Assembly: GCF_009769755.1 (NCBI RefSeq)
Contig: NZ_SDWJ01000001.1
Location: forward strand, 124,001-188,000
Direction of reading: 5' to 3'
Length of the DNA: 64,000 nt
DNA from: Sphingorhabdus profundilacus
Lineage (GTDB): Bacteria > Pseudomonadota > Alphaproteobacteria > Sphingomonadales > Sphingomonadaceae
Under the pieces are notes generated by a model. It did not search any database, was not told where the DNA came from, and saw nothing but the letters and a program-made list of their open reading frames with translations. A program made the position numbers and the translations under genes. Shown here piece after piece: positions 43,817 through 51,979 of this stretch (the stretch's first letter is position 1; each line of letters starts with the position of its first letter).

Positions 43817-46089
43817 CCATGCGCGCTGATGGCGAAAGCGGTTTGACCCGTCGAAAGCTTTTGGTCGGCGGCGGCATTGGCGTTGGATTATTGTTGGCAT
43901 GGGGTGTTTGGCCCCGCCGTTACCAACCAAATTTAAGGCCCGCGCAGGGGGAACATTTATTTGGCCCCTGGTTGAAAATTGCCGAGGATGGAAAGGTTAT
44001 CATCGGCGTTCCACAAAGCGAATCCGGACAGGGGGTCTATACCGCACTGGCCCAGATTGTTGCAGGCGAACTGGGCGCTGACTGGCGTTCTGTCGCGGTG
44101 CAGCCTGTGCCGCCCAATCCGGTTTTTGCAAATTCCGTGCTTGCCCGCGAATGGGCCACTGCATTTTTGCCTGAAAAACTTGGGCTGGATGCACAACAGG
44201 GCCCGGTCGCCAGCATTGTGAACGAGGTCGCGCAGCGCGAAATGTTCGTAATCACCGGCGGATCCTCCTCAATCCGCCAATTTGAAAAGCCATGTCGCGA
44301 AGCGGGCGCAACGGCTCGCTCTCTGCTGTGTCAGGCCGCCGCTGCGCGTTGGGACATTGATTGGGAACAATGTCAGGTCGACAAAGGCTTCGTCACATTC
44401 GGGAAAAAGCGTATCGCCTTTGCCGATCTGGTGGTGGATGCCGCCGGGCTGACACCGCCATCGCCGATTCCCCTAAATCCGTCACCACGCAATCGCCTTT
44501 CAGGACGCGATGCCCCGCGTCTTGACCTGTCGTCAAAAGTTGACGGCAGTGTCAGTTTTGCAGGCGATATCCGTCTGCCTGACATGCTCTATGCCGCAGT
44601 TAAAGGTGGTCCTGTTGGCCAGACGATTTTGAAATCGGTAAACAGCAAGGCAGCAACCAAAGTTCGGGGCGTGGTGAATCTGGTCAGAACCGACCACTGG
44701 GTTGCCGTGGTCGCAACCAACTGGTGGGCGGCCAACAAGGCGCTTGACGTCAGTGCCCCGGTTTTTTCGATCAAGGGCCGCGTCGCCGATAGCGGGAATA
44801 TGGGCGACAACCTGTCTTCTGCCATCGCCAATGGTCCAGGTACGCGGATGGTGCGCTTGGGCGATGTTGATGCGGCTTTGGCAAAGGAAGCGGAAACCCG
44901 CATATTTAATGCAGACTATACTATTTCTGCCGCGGTACATGCGCCGATCGAAACGCGCGCAGCCACAGCGGAGTATCGCAATGGGCGGCTGCAATTATGG
45001 CTTGCAAGTCAGGCCCCGCAGTCGGCGCGGCTGGCAGCGGCAAATGCCATCGGGATCGACGCCGATGATGTAACGCTTTATCCGGTTATTGCAGGCGGCA
45101 GCTTTGACCGGAATTTCGACAATTTGATTGCCGCGCAGATTGCGGTGATCGCCAAAGAGGTTGGCCGCCCGGTCCAGCTGACCTGGTCACGCGCAGAAGA
45201 CATAGTGCGCGACCATGTCCGCACACCAGCACTCGGACGATTGACAGCAGCTCTAGATAGGGACGGACGGGTGGCCGGGCTGTCCGTGCGCGTTGCAGCG
45301 GCATCGACGATGCGCGAACTTGCCAACCGGATCGACGGCCAAAGCCCTGTCAAAGCGCGCAAGTCCGCCGTCGGCGAATTTGATGCCTTGGCGCTTGACG
45401 GCGCAGTTCCGCCCTATGCCATCACCAACATGACGGTTGATCATTTCCCAGTCGATCTGCCGATTATCACCGGACCGTGGCGTTCATTGGCGCATAGTTA
45501 TACCTGTTTCTTCATCGAATCCTTTATCGATGAACTCGCGCAAAAGGCGGGGATCGAGCCTTTGTCTTTCCGTATGCAAATGCTTGTTGACCAGACGCGG
45601 CTGGCCCGATGTCTCACCGGAGTTGCCTCAATGGCAGGGTGGGATGGCGGTTCGTCAGGCAGCAGTAAAGGCCTTGCCTGCCATTCCATGCGCGGTAGCC
45701 ATATTGCAATTGTCGCCAATGCGCGGACCAGCGAAACAGGTGTCAGGGTCGAACGCATTTCGGCCATGGTCGATTGCGGTCGTTTGATAAACCCCGATCT
45801 GGCCCGGCAGCAGATTGAAGGCGGAATTATTTTCGGGCTGGCACAAGCGGTTGGCGCATCCACCGATTTTGCGAATGGATGGCCCACGGTTCGGCGTTTG
45901 CGCGAAATCGATTTGCCTGTTCTTGCCGATATCCCTGAAATCATTGTCGAATTTATTCGCAGCGATGAAGAGCCTGGTGGTGTATCGGAATTGGGTGTGC
46001 CTGCCGTAGCGCCCGCGATTGCCAATGCATTATTTTCTGCCGCCGGGGTCCGCTTGCGTGAACTGCCCTTATTGTCGAGAGGGTTATAA
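43813..46089 (+). CDS. molybdenum hydroxylase large subunit (isoquinoline 1-oxidoreductase beta-like)
   Basis: A 758-residue xanthine-oxidase-family molybdopterin-binding subunit. The N-terminus has a TAT-like signal (LTRRKLLVGGGIGVGLLLAWG), so export to the periplasm is likely. Repeated aldehyde-oxidase segments such as SFDRNFDNLIAAQIAVIA and GGVSELGVPAVAPAIANA support the call. The 2Fe-2S small subunit usually encoded beside it is absent in this window. The start overlaps the mrp stop and its stop overlaps hemH (TAATG). Confidence 0.85.
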   Translation: MTMRADGESGLTRRKLLVGGGIGVGLLLAWGVWPRRYQPNLRPAQGEHLFGPWLKIAEDGKVIIGVPQSESGQGVYTALAQIVAGELGADWRSVAVQPVPPNPVFANSVLAREWATAFLPEKLGLDAQQGPVASIVNEVAQREMFVITGGSSSIRQFEKPCREAGATARSLLCQAAAARWDIDWEQCQVDKGFVTFGKKRIAFADLVVDAAGLTPPSPIPLNPSPRNRLSGRDAPRLDLSSKVDGSVSFAGDIRLPDMLYAAVKGGPVGQTILKSVNSKAATKVRGVVNLVRTDHWVAVVATNWWAANKALDVSAPVFSIKGRVADSGNMGDNLSSAIANGPGTRMVRLGDVDAALAKEAETRIFNADYTISAAVHAPIETRAATAEYRNGRLQLWLASQAPQSARLAAANAIGIDADDVTLYPVIAGGSFDRNFDNLIAAQIAVIAKEVGRPVQLTWSRAEDIVRDHVRTPALGRLTAALDRDGRVAGLSVRVAAASTMRELANRIDGQSPVKARKSAVGEFDALALDGAVPPYAITNMTVDHFPVDLPIITGPWRSLAHSYTCFFIESFIDELAQKAGIEPLSFRMQMLVDQTRLARCLTGVASMAGWDGGSSGSSKGLACHSMRGSHIAIVANARTSETGVRVERISAMVDCGRLINPDLARQQIEGGIIFGLAQAVGASTDFANGWPTVRRLREIDLPVLADIPEIIVEFIRSDEEPGGVSELGVPAVAPAIANALFSAAGVRLRELPLLSRGL

Positions 46090-47087
46090 TGGATAAACCT
46101 GCCGATCATCCCGATATCCCTCAGCCTAAAGTGGGCATTTTAGTGGTCAATCTTGGTACCCCGGATGCGCCGACCACGCAGGCGGTTAAACGATATCTGA
46201 AGCAATTTTTGTCCGACCGCCGGGTGGTGGAAATTCCACCGCTCATCTGGCAGCCGATTTTGCGCGGGATTATCTTGAACACGCGTCCGCAAAAATCGGC
46301 CAAAGCCTATGCCAAGGTGTGGACCGGTGACGGATCGCCTTTGGCATCTTTCACGATCGCGCAAAGCAAGTCACTGGGGCGCCGGATGCAGGCTGTGGCC
46401 GATGTCCGCCATGCGATGCGTTATGGCAATCCGTCGGTTCCCGATCAGTTGGCTGCCATGAAAGCCGCCGGGTGCAACAAAATCCTGATAGCGCCGCTCT
46501 ATCCGCAATATTCGGGGGCGACGACAGGTACGGTTCTGGACGAGGCATATGCTGCGCTGACCAGGATGCGCTGGCACCCTGCGATCCGCACGCTACCCCC
46601 CTATCATGACGATCCCGCCTATATTACCGCACTTAAAATGTCGGTCGAAGCGTCACTGGCGCAGTTAGATTTTACGCCTGATGCGCTGGTCATCAGTTTT
46701 CACGGCATGCCCGAACGCACCTTGCATCTGGGTGACCCCTATCATTGCCACTGCCAGAAAACGGCGCGGCTTTTGTCTGAAGCCATGGGGCGCGAACTGG
46801 TGGTCAGTTTTCAATCGCGTTTTGGCCGTGCCAAATGGCTGGAACCTGCGACCGATGCTACGCTGATGCAACTGGCCCGCGACGGCCGGAAAAAAGTGGC
46901 CATATTCGCGCCCGGATTTTCGGTCGATTGCCTTGAAACGCTCGAAGAGCTGGCCATTCAGGGACATGAACAATTTGAAGAGGCAGGTGGTACGCACTTT
47001 GCCTATCTGCCCTGTCTGAACGACAGCGACATTGGCATGGACATGTTGGAAACCCTCATCCGCCGGGAAGTTTCGGGCTGGGTCTGA
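46089..47087 (+). CDS. hemH: ferrochelatase
   Basis: Inserts Fe2+ into protoporphyrin IX, the last step of heme synthesis, at the inner membrane. The 332-residue protein includes VVNLGTPDAPT at the start, QYSGATTGTVLD, the conserved SFHGMPERTL with the metal-binding His and the Cys-rich YHCHCQKTARLL, and FAPGFSVDCLETLEE. The start codon overlaps the upstream stop. Confidence 0.95.
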   Translation: MDKPADHPDIPQPKVGILVVNLGTPDAPTTQAVKRYLKQFLSDRRVVEIPPLIWQPILRGIILNTRPQKSAKAYAKVWTGDGSPLASFTIAQSKSLGRRMQAVADVRHAMRYGNPSVPDQLAAMKAAGCNKILIAPLYPQYSGATTGTVLDEAYAALTRMRWHPAIRTLPPYHDDPAYITALKMSVEASLAQLDFTPDALVISFHGMPERTLHLGDPYHCHCQKTARLLSEAMGRELVVSFQSRFGRAKWLEPATDATLMQLARDGRKKVAIFAPGFSVDCLETLEELAIQGHEQFEEAGGTHFAYLPCLNDSDIGMDMLETLIRREVSGWV

Positions 47088-47099
47088 ATAGCTATACAC

Positions 47100-47114
47100 T
47101 AACGCTAGCGTCAA
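47100..47114. promoter_or_regulatory. candidate operator upstream of acetoacetyl-CoA reductase
   Basis: TAACGCTAGCGTCAA holds the palindrome ACGCTAGCGT. Read on the minus strand the half TTGACG-N4-CGT resembles the site at 54499, in front of an acyl-CoA dehydrogenase gene. It lies 64 bp before the phbB start. Confidence 0.35.
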
Positions 47115-47177
47115 CTTGCACTTGTTTGCCGTCTGGCTATTCTTTTGTCGAAAAAGGGAAAAACAGGAGAGAGATAT

Positions 47178-47900
47178 ATGTCACGTATTGCGGTCGTCAC
47201 GGGGGGAACTCGCGGCATTGGAGAGGCTATAAGCCTGAAATTAAAAGAGAAAGGTCGTATAGTTGTGGCCAATTATGGTGGCAATGATGCGGCTGCCAAA
47301 GCATTTTCCGACCACACCGGGATAGCGGTCCGCAAATGGGATGTTGGCAATCATGATGCGTGCATCGAATCTTGCGCTGCAATCGAGGCGGAATTTGGTC
47401 CCATTGAAATCATGGTCAACAATGCCGGCATCACCCGCGATGCAACAATGGTGAAAATGACATTCGAACAATGGGATGAGGTAATCCGCGTCGACCTGAC
47501 CGGATGCTTCAACATGGCCAAGGCGGTTTTTGCCGGTATGCGAGAGCGCAAATGGGGGCGCATCGTCAACATCGGGTCTGTCAATGGGCAGGGCGGCCAG
47601 ATCGGGCAGGTCAATTATGCTGCCGCAAAGTCGGGAATCCACGGCTTTACCAAATCATTGGCGATGGAAGGCGCGCGCTACGGAGTAACTGCCAATGCTA
47701 TTGCGCCCGGCTATATCGGCACTGAAATGCTGGCGACGATTCCTGAAAATGTGATGGAAAAGATCGTCGCGCAAATTCCGGTCGGGCGGTTGGGCAATGC
47801 CGACGAAATCGCGCGCGGTGTCGAATTTCTGACCAGCGAAAATGCAGGCTTCATTACCGGATCAACATTATCGATCAATGGCGGGCAGCATATGTATTGA
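47178..47900 (+). CDS. phbB: acetoacetyl-CoA reductase
   Basis: NADPH-dependent reductase making (R)-3-hydroxybutyryl-CoA, the PHA monomer. 240 residues with VTGGTRGIGEAI, NNAGITRDATMVKM, and the catalytic Ser, Tyr and Lys in SVNGQGGQIGQVNYAAAKSG. The GQVNYAAAK and INGGQHMY ends are typical of PhbB rather than FabG. CAGGAGAG precedes the ATG at 47178. PhaP and PhaC are within 10 kb but on the other strand. Confidence 0.93.
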   Translation: MSRIAVVTGGTRGIGEAISLKLKEKGRIVVANYGGNDAAAKAFSDHTGIAVRKWDVGNHDACIESCAAIEAEFGPIEIMVNNAGITRDATMVKMTFEQWDEVIRVDLTGCFNMAKAVFAGMRERKWGRIVNIGSVNGQGGQIGQVNYAAAKSGIHGFTKSLAMEGARYGVTANAIAPGYIGTEMLATIPENVMEKIVAQIPVGRLGNADEIARGVEFLTSENAGFITGSTLSINGGQHMY

Positions 47901-47937
47901 CCGCATCCGGTTTTGGTGGCGGGTGATCGGAGTATTT

Positions 47938-48189
47938 GTGACACATAATTCAATCTATCACCCGCCGGTCAAGCGCAGCATGACGATTGCCGGGCACCAA
48001 ACTTCCATCAGTCTGGAGCCGCTATTCTGGGACGCGCTCAAATCGGCAGCAGACAGCAAAAAATTGCCCGTCAACGCCCTTGTGGCGCAGATTGATGTAG
48101 AACGGCTGGAATCCCAAACCCCCTGTGGCTTGGCCAGCGCCATTCGTTTATGGTTGGTGGCACGGCAAAAAAGTACCGCCGATAGCTAG
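47938..48189 (+). CDS. ribbon-helix-helix domain protein
   Basis: An 83-residue protein with the RHH_4-like pattern VKRSMTIAGHQTSISLEPLFWDAL. It is probably a small DNA-binding protein. A GTG start at 47938 with GGAG five bases upstream fits the family N-terminus better than the ATG at 47980. It follows phbB by 37 bp. Confidence 0.78.
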   Translation: MTHNSIYHPPVKRSMTIAGHQTSISLEPLFWDALKSAADSKKLPVNALVAQIDVERLESQTPCGLASAIRLWLVARQKSTADS

Positions 48190-48472
48190 GCTATGGCGGT
48201 ACAATTGCGACCCGGGTATTGCGTGCAATTTCCGGATGATGCGTTTGGTAAAAGGTTACAGGCGGACGGCAAATGTCTGAGATCATCAGCAGCGGAGGGT
48301 TGCTGCATTCTGACCACAACGCCCTCCATGTCTAAGGAGGGATAAGACCGGGCGTGGATTAGACCAAATTGCCGTTCACCTGTTATAAAGCGTTTTGCGC
48401 CGCCAGCGTAGAAAACAAAATACCGGATTTGGCCTATACAGGTGAACGTCTGTAAAAGCCGACGTCGCGACC
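48190..48472. other. intergenic region between RHH gene and LOV-HTH gene
   Basis: No gene seen in these 283 bp. It has a hairpin straddling the RHH stop (GTACCGCC at 48173-48180 pairs with GGCGGTAC at 48195-48202), a CCCTCC/GGAGGG hairpin near 48331-48348, and an inverted repeat GTTCACCTGT (48374-48383) with ACAGGTGAAC (48438-48447). The two flanking genes converge here. Confidence 0.6.
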
Positions 48473-49099
48473 CTAAAGCCCTGCTTCTACCGCGATGCGG
48501 ACGGCATCGGCGGCGTTCGATGTCGATAATTTTTTAAACATCAACATGCGGTGCATCTGCACCGTTTTTTCGCTTAACGACAGGCGGAATGCGATTTGCT
48601 TGGTGCGAAAACCCTGGGCCATTTGCTGCAAAATCTCGCGCTGACGCGGGGACAGACGGTCAACGATTTCGGCGGCCTGCTGTTGCCTGACCACGGCGAT
48701 ACTCTCTTCTTCGGGCAAGACTTCGATCTGTGACCCGACGAATAGTTCAAGCACGCCTTCGTCGCTGAACAGCGGTGCGATCATGACCGCGTTGCGAAAG
48801 GGTGTTCCATCCTTGCGATAATTGATGAGTTCCGCCAGCGCGGGCCGCCGCGCATGAATGGATTCGCGCAACTTTTCCGTCTGCGAATTTTCGGTGTCGG
48901 GGCCACGCAAAAAACGGCAATTGCGACCGATTGATTCTTCCTCGGTATAGCCCGTCATTGTACAAAAAGCGGCGTTCACGGCGATCAGGGGGTTGTCGGC
49001 CTGCAATGGGTCGCTGACGACGGTCGCAATCGGGCTGTGGCGTATTGATTCCAGAACCGGATGGCGCATTCGCTTTGGCAAAGGGGTCTGGATGGTCAT
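48473..49099 (-). CDS. LOV-HTH blue-light regulator (EL222-like)
   Basis: A 208-residue one-component photoreceptor. The LOV domain carries the flavin-adduct Cys61 in GRNCRFLRG, with the FMN-contacting Asn in NYRKDGTPFRNAVM and Gln in GSQIEV. A C-terminal LuxR-type HTH follows (LSPRQREILQQMAQGF to about residue 208). Layout and size match EL222 of Erythrobacter litoralis, where blue light frees the HTH to dimerise and activate transcription. The start is set at the ATG at 49099; the frame is open to a TTG at 49147. Its targets are unknown. Confidence 0.92.
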   Translation of the reverse strand: MTIQTPLPKRMRHPVLESIRHSPIATVVSDPLQADNPLIAVNAAFCTMTGYTEEESIGRNCRFLRGPDTENSQTEKLRESIHARRPALAELINYRKDGTPFRNAVMIAPLFSDEGVLELFVGSQIEVLPEEESIAVVRQQQAAEIVDRLSPRQREILQQMAQGFRTKQIAFRLSLSEKTVQMHRMLMFKKLSTSNAADAVRIAVEAGL

Positions 49100-49165
49100 A
49101 GGGTCATATCTCGACGTGAAAATGACGCAAAAATCTCGCTTTGGCAAGGGGCGTGATGTGTCCGG

Positions 49166-50446
49166 TCAATCTGACCCGACCCGTTCCACATCTGCCCCGA
49201 CAAGCTGTAACTTCTCTTCCAGCCGTTCATAGCCCCGATCAAGATGGTATAGTCGGCTGACATGTGTTTCACCCTCGGCAACCAGTCCTGCGATCACCAG
49301 GCTCATGGAAGCGCGAAGGTCTGTTGCCATAACGGGCGCACCCGTCAGGCCTTTGACGCCATGGACAATCGCAGTCCGGCCCTTGGTTTCAATATGCGCG
49401 CCCATGCGATTCAGCTCAGGCACATGCATATAACGGTTTTCAAAGATTGTTTCGGTCAATACGCTGGCGCCGTCGGCCATGCACAACATCGCCATGAATT
49501 GCGCCTGCATATCGGTGGCAAATCCGGGGTAGGGGGCGGTTGATATGGTCAGCGGTTTCAACTTGCCGTCCGATGTAACCCTGATACCGGTTTTGGTTTC
49601 TTCAACGGTGACACCGGCCTGACGCAAGGCGTTGACGGTTGCATCCATCTCGTCGGCTTTGGCACCGATCAGTTCGACATCTCCGCCGGTAATCGCTGCT
49701 GCACAGGCATAGCTGCCCGCTTCGATCCGGTCACTCATCACCCGATAGGTTGCGCCGTGCAGCCGGTCCTTGCCGTGGATGACTAGGTCTGACGTGCCAA
49801 TACCTTCAATCTCAGCGCCCATATCGACCAGCAAATTGCATAAATCGACAATTTCAGGTTCACGCGCCGCATTGTGCAAAACACAGGTTCCCTTGGCGAG
49901 GCTGGCCGCCATTAACGCGTTTTCCGTCGCACCCACCGACACCACTGGAAATGTATAGGTGCCACCCGGAATACCGTCAGGTGCCATGGCCTTCACATAG
50001 CCTGCGGCCAGTTCAATTTCGACGCCAAATGCCTCAAGAGCTTTCAGGTGCAGATCGATCGGCCGGTTACCGATAGCGCATCCACCTGGCAGTGAAACTG
50101 TCGCTTCGCCCGCACGTGCCACCATTGGCCCCAATACGAGAATAGACGCGCGCATCTTTCGGACCAATTCATAGGGCGCCACGGTCGTTGTCAGGCGTGT
50201 CGCTTGCAACGTCATGACTCGGCCGAAATCTTCCGGGCGCGAACCTGCGATGGCGGTCGATATGCCAAACTGGTTCAGCAAATGCTGGAACCCGTCAATG
50301 TCGGCGAGTCTCGGCAAATTCCGCAATGTGAGCGGTTCATCAGTCAACAAGGCACAGGGCAGCAGCGTCAGCGCGCTATTCTTGGCCCCTGAAATCGGAA
50401 TTTTCCCCTTAAGCGCGTTGCCGCCGCGTACTATTATCTTGTCCAT
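49166..50446 (-). CDS. murA: UDP-N-acetylglucosamine 1-carboxyvinyltransferase
   Basis: Commits UDP-GlcNAc to peptidoglycan synthesis by adding enolpyruvate. The 426-residue EPSP-synthase-like protein has Cys123 in [11 protein letters not shown], the residue attacked by fosfomycin, and [11 protein letters not shown] near the N-terminus. The 44-bp gap to clpS on the same strand holds no clear terminator. Confidence 0.96.
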   Translation of the reverse strand: MDKIIVRGGNALKGKIPISGAKNSALTLLPCALLTDEPLTLRNLPRLADIDGFQHLLNQFGISTAIAGSRPEDFGRVMTLQATRLTTTVAPYELVRKMRASILVLGPMVARAGEATVSLPGGCAIGNRPIDLHLKALEAFGVEIELAAGYVKAMAPDGIPGGTYTFPVVSVGATENALMAASLAKGTCVLHNAAREPEIVDLCNLLVDMGAEIEGIGTSDLVIHGKDRLHGATYRVMSDRIEAGSYACAAAITGGDVELIGAKADEMDATVNALRQAGVTVEETKTGIRVTSDGKLKPLTISTAPYPGFATDMQAQFMAMLCMADGASVLTETIFENRYMHVPELNRMGAHIETKGRTAIVHGVKGLTGAPVMATDLRASMSLVIAGLVAEGETHVSRLYHLDRGYERLEEKLQLVGADVERVGSD

Positions 50447-50490
50447 CGCCGGTATTTAGCGTGAAACGGTTTTCAGGCAAGCAGGTTCCT

Positions 50491-50829
50491 TTATGCCTTT
50501 TCCAATGTGCATTGCAGTGGGTGCTGGTTTTTTGCGGCGAAATCCATCACTTGGGTGACTTTGGTTTCAGCAACTTCGTAGGTAAAGATGCCACACACTC
50601 CGACACCTTTCTGGTGGACATGCAACATCACGCGGGTGGCCTGATCGGTATCCATCGAAAAAAAGGCCTTCAGAACATGGACGACGAATTCCATCGGGGT
50701 GTAATCATCGTTCAGCAACAGCACCTTATACTGGCTGGGTTTCTGGGTCTTGGGCCGCGTGCGTGTGGCGAGGCCTACTCCGGGGCGTCCAGAGCCGCCC
50801 TTGTCGTCGCCATCTTCATCTTCGATCAT
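50491..50829 (-). CDS. clpS: ATP-dependent Clp protease adaptor ClpS
   Basis: Delivers N-degron substrates to ClpAP. The core is complete, with [32 protein letters not shown] and the C-terminal TLEKA; the preceding 30 residues are a charged, flexible tail. The frame is open to 50943, but family length points to the ATG at 50829 or 50841 (AGGG is just before the latter). clpA is not next to it. Confidence 0.93.
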   Translation of the reverse strand: MIEDEDGDDKGGSGRPGVGLATRTRPKTQKPSQYKVLLLNDDYTPMEFVVHVLKAFFSMDTDQATRVMLHVHQKGVGVCGIFTYEVAETKVTQVMDFAAKNQHPLQCTLEKA

Positions 50830-50925
50830 GTGTATCTGCATTGCCCTAAAATAGGATAGGGCAGGGGCAGAGCGCAAGGGGCGAATTTGCATTTCGTCGC
50901 CTGTCCCATGGTGACAGGCAAAAAG

Positions 50926-50958
50926 AAACCGCCCTGTCCGCATGGGACAGGGCGGTTT
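50926..50958 (-). terminator. terminator between phasin and clpS genes
   Basis: AAACCGCCCTGTCC at 50926-50939 pairs with GGACAGGGCGGTTT at 50945-50958. On the minus strand it is followed by CTTTTTG, so it can end phasin transcripts before clpS. Confidence 0.85.
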
Positions 50959-51064
50959 TCTATTTCATTGCGCCGGTTCGCCTTTGGCTTTCCCACCGCC
51001 ATTGGGAGGAGGAGAGAGGGCAGCAGGTGCACGTTAGCGCACCGGCACAATATTCAAGCGGTGC

Positions 51065-51703
51065 TTACGCAGCCTTCTTGAAAAACTCGGTCGTTGCCGC
51101 AATGCGGTTCGAAATTGGCTGGAACATGTCGCTTACCAATTTAACCATGGCTTCGGTGTTCTTCGAACCCTGTGCAACCGCAGTGTCAAAGCCCTTGCGA
51201 GCCAACTCGCCTTGCAGCTTGACGAAATCGGTTGGCGACTTGACTGCGGTCATTTCCTTGACAGCAACCTGAACTTCTTCGAAATTCTTCTTGGCATAGT
51301 CCATGTTGGTCTTGCCCATGTCTTGCGCGCCCTTGGCAACGATCTTGCCGGCTTCGATCATGGCTTCAACATTTGCCTTGTTGAATTCAACAGCATCAGC
51401 AGCCATCTTCTTGCCTTTTTCAGCAGCTTCGGTTGCCTTGACGCGGATGTCTGCGAAAAATTCAGTGGCCTTTTCGGTGGTGGCTTTAACGGTATCGGTC
51501 ATTTTTGTTACTCCTTGAGCAATCGGGGTTGTTTCAACAGAGACGATTTTTGTAACCAAAGTTTCAGACTGCGCTGCGGCAACAGGCGCAGGCTTTTCAG
51601 CTTGAACCTTTTCAGCAACCGGAGCCGCCTTGGCAGGCGCAGCTTTCGGCGCTGCGGGTTTCGCAGGTTTGGAAGTTACGGTTGTAGTTGCCTTGCTTGC
51701 CAT
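51065..51703 (-). CDS. phaP: phasin family protein
   Basis: Coats PHA granules. The 212-residue protein has a disordered Ala/Lys/Pro-rich N-terminal third and then an amphipathic helical phasin domain (TDTVKATTEKATEFFADI, KNTEAMVKLVSDMFQPI). The predicted transcription start near 51728 rules out the open frame from 51736; ATG at 51703 or 51715 is likely. Its promoter has two identical boxes that fit PhaR control. Confidence 0.9.
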   Translation of the reverse strand: MASKATTTVTSKPAKPAAPKAAPAKAAPVAEKVQAEKPAPVAAAQSETLVTKIVSVETTPIAQGVTKMTDTVKATTEKATEFFADIRVKATEAAEKGKKMAADAVEFNKANVEAMIEAGKIVAKGAQDMGKTNMDYAKKNFEEVQVAVKEMTAVKSPTDFVKLQGELARKGFDTAVAQGSKNTEAMVKLVSDMFQPISNRIAATTEFFKKAA

Positions 51704-51723
51704 ATCGAGCACCATTTCTGTTG

Positions 51724-51742
51724 TGTTGCACTGCACAATAAT
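51724..51742. promoter_or_regulatory. candidate PhaR box 1 overlapping the phasin -10
   Basis: TGTTGCACTGCACAATAAT, identical to 51771-51789. Its core TTGCACTGCACAA is palindrome-like and TGC-rich, the known character of PhaR sites. It covers the -10 element, so binding should block transcription. Confidence 0.65.
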
Positions 51743-51763
51743 GAGTCGTGCAAGCTATGTCAA
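51735..51763 (-). promoter_or_regulatory. sigma-70 promoter of the phasin gene
   Basis: On the minus strand TTGACA (51763-51758) and TATTGT (51740-51735) are separated by 17 bp. The predicted transcript starts near 51728, giving a leader of only 13-25 nt. Confidence 0.8.
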
Positions 51764-51770
51764 TAAAAAA

Positions 51771-51789
51771 TGTTGCACTGCACAATAAT
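51771..51789. promoter_or_regulatory. candidate PhaR box 2 upstream of the phasin -35
   Basis: Exact 19-bp copy of box 1, 47 bp away, just upstream of the -35 element. Two boxes bracketing a promoter suggest cooperative or looping repression. Confidence 0.65.
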
Positions 51790-51814
51790 TGGGAATGGGG
51801 GCCTACGATATGTT

Positions 51815-51957
51815 CCTCCCCATCGACTTGCGATGGGGAGGTGGCGCGCTGGAGCGTAGCGGAAGCGTGACGGAGGGGACTTCAACGTTGCATGCCCCTC
51901 CGTCAGTCAAAGCAGCCGCTTTGCCTGCCACCTCCCCATCGCAAGTCGATGGGGAGG
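51815..51957. mobile_element. 143-bp MITE-like element with perfect 31-bp inverted ends
   Basis: The first 31 bp (51815-51845, beginning CCTCCCCATCGACTTGCGAT) and the last 31 bp (51927-51957) are exact reverse complements. A second perfect pair, TGACGGAGGGG (51868-51878) and CCCCTCCGTCA (51895-51905), lies inside. There is no coding capacity. The element fills the gap between the phasin promoter and the acyl-CoA dehydrogenase stop. It could also act as a terminator. Confidence 0.8.
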
Positions 51958-51979
51958 AGATACAGTGCGTCAAGCTAAT

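Noticed and set aside
48374-48447. Inverted repeat GTTCACCTGT/ACAGGTGAAC considered as a light-regulated LOV-HTH operator
   Set aside because: It lies downstream of both converging genes, not at a promoter; the 54-base gap makes it a poor operator.
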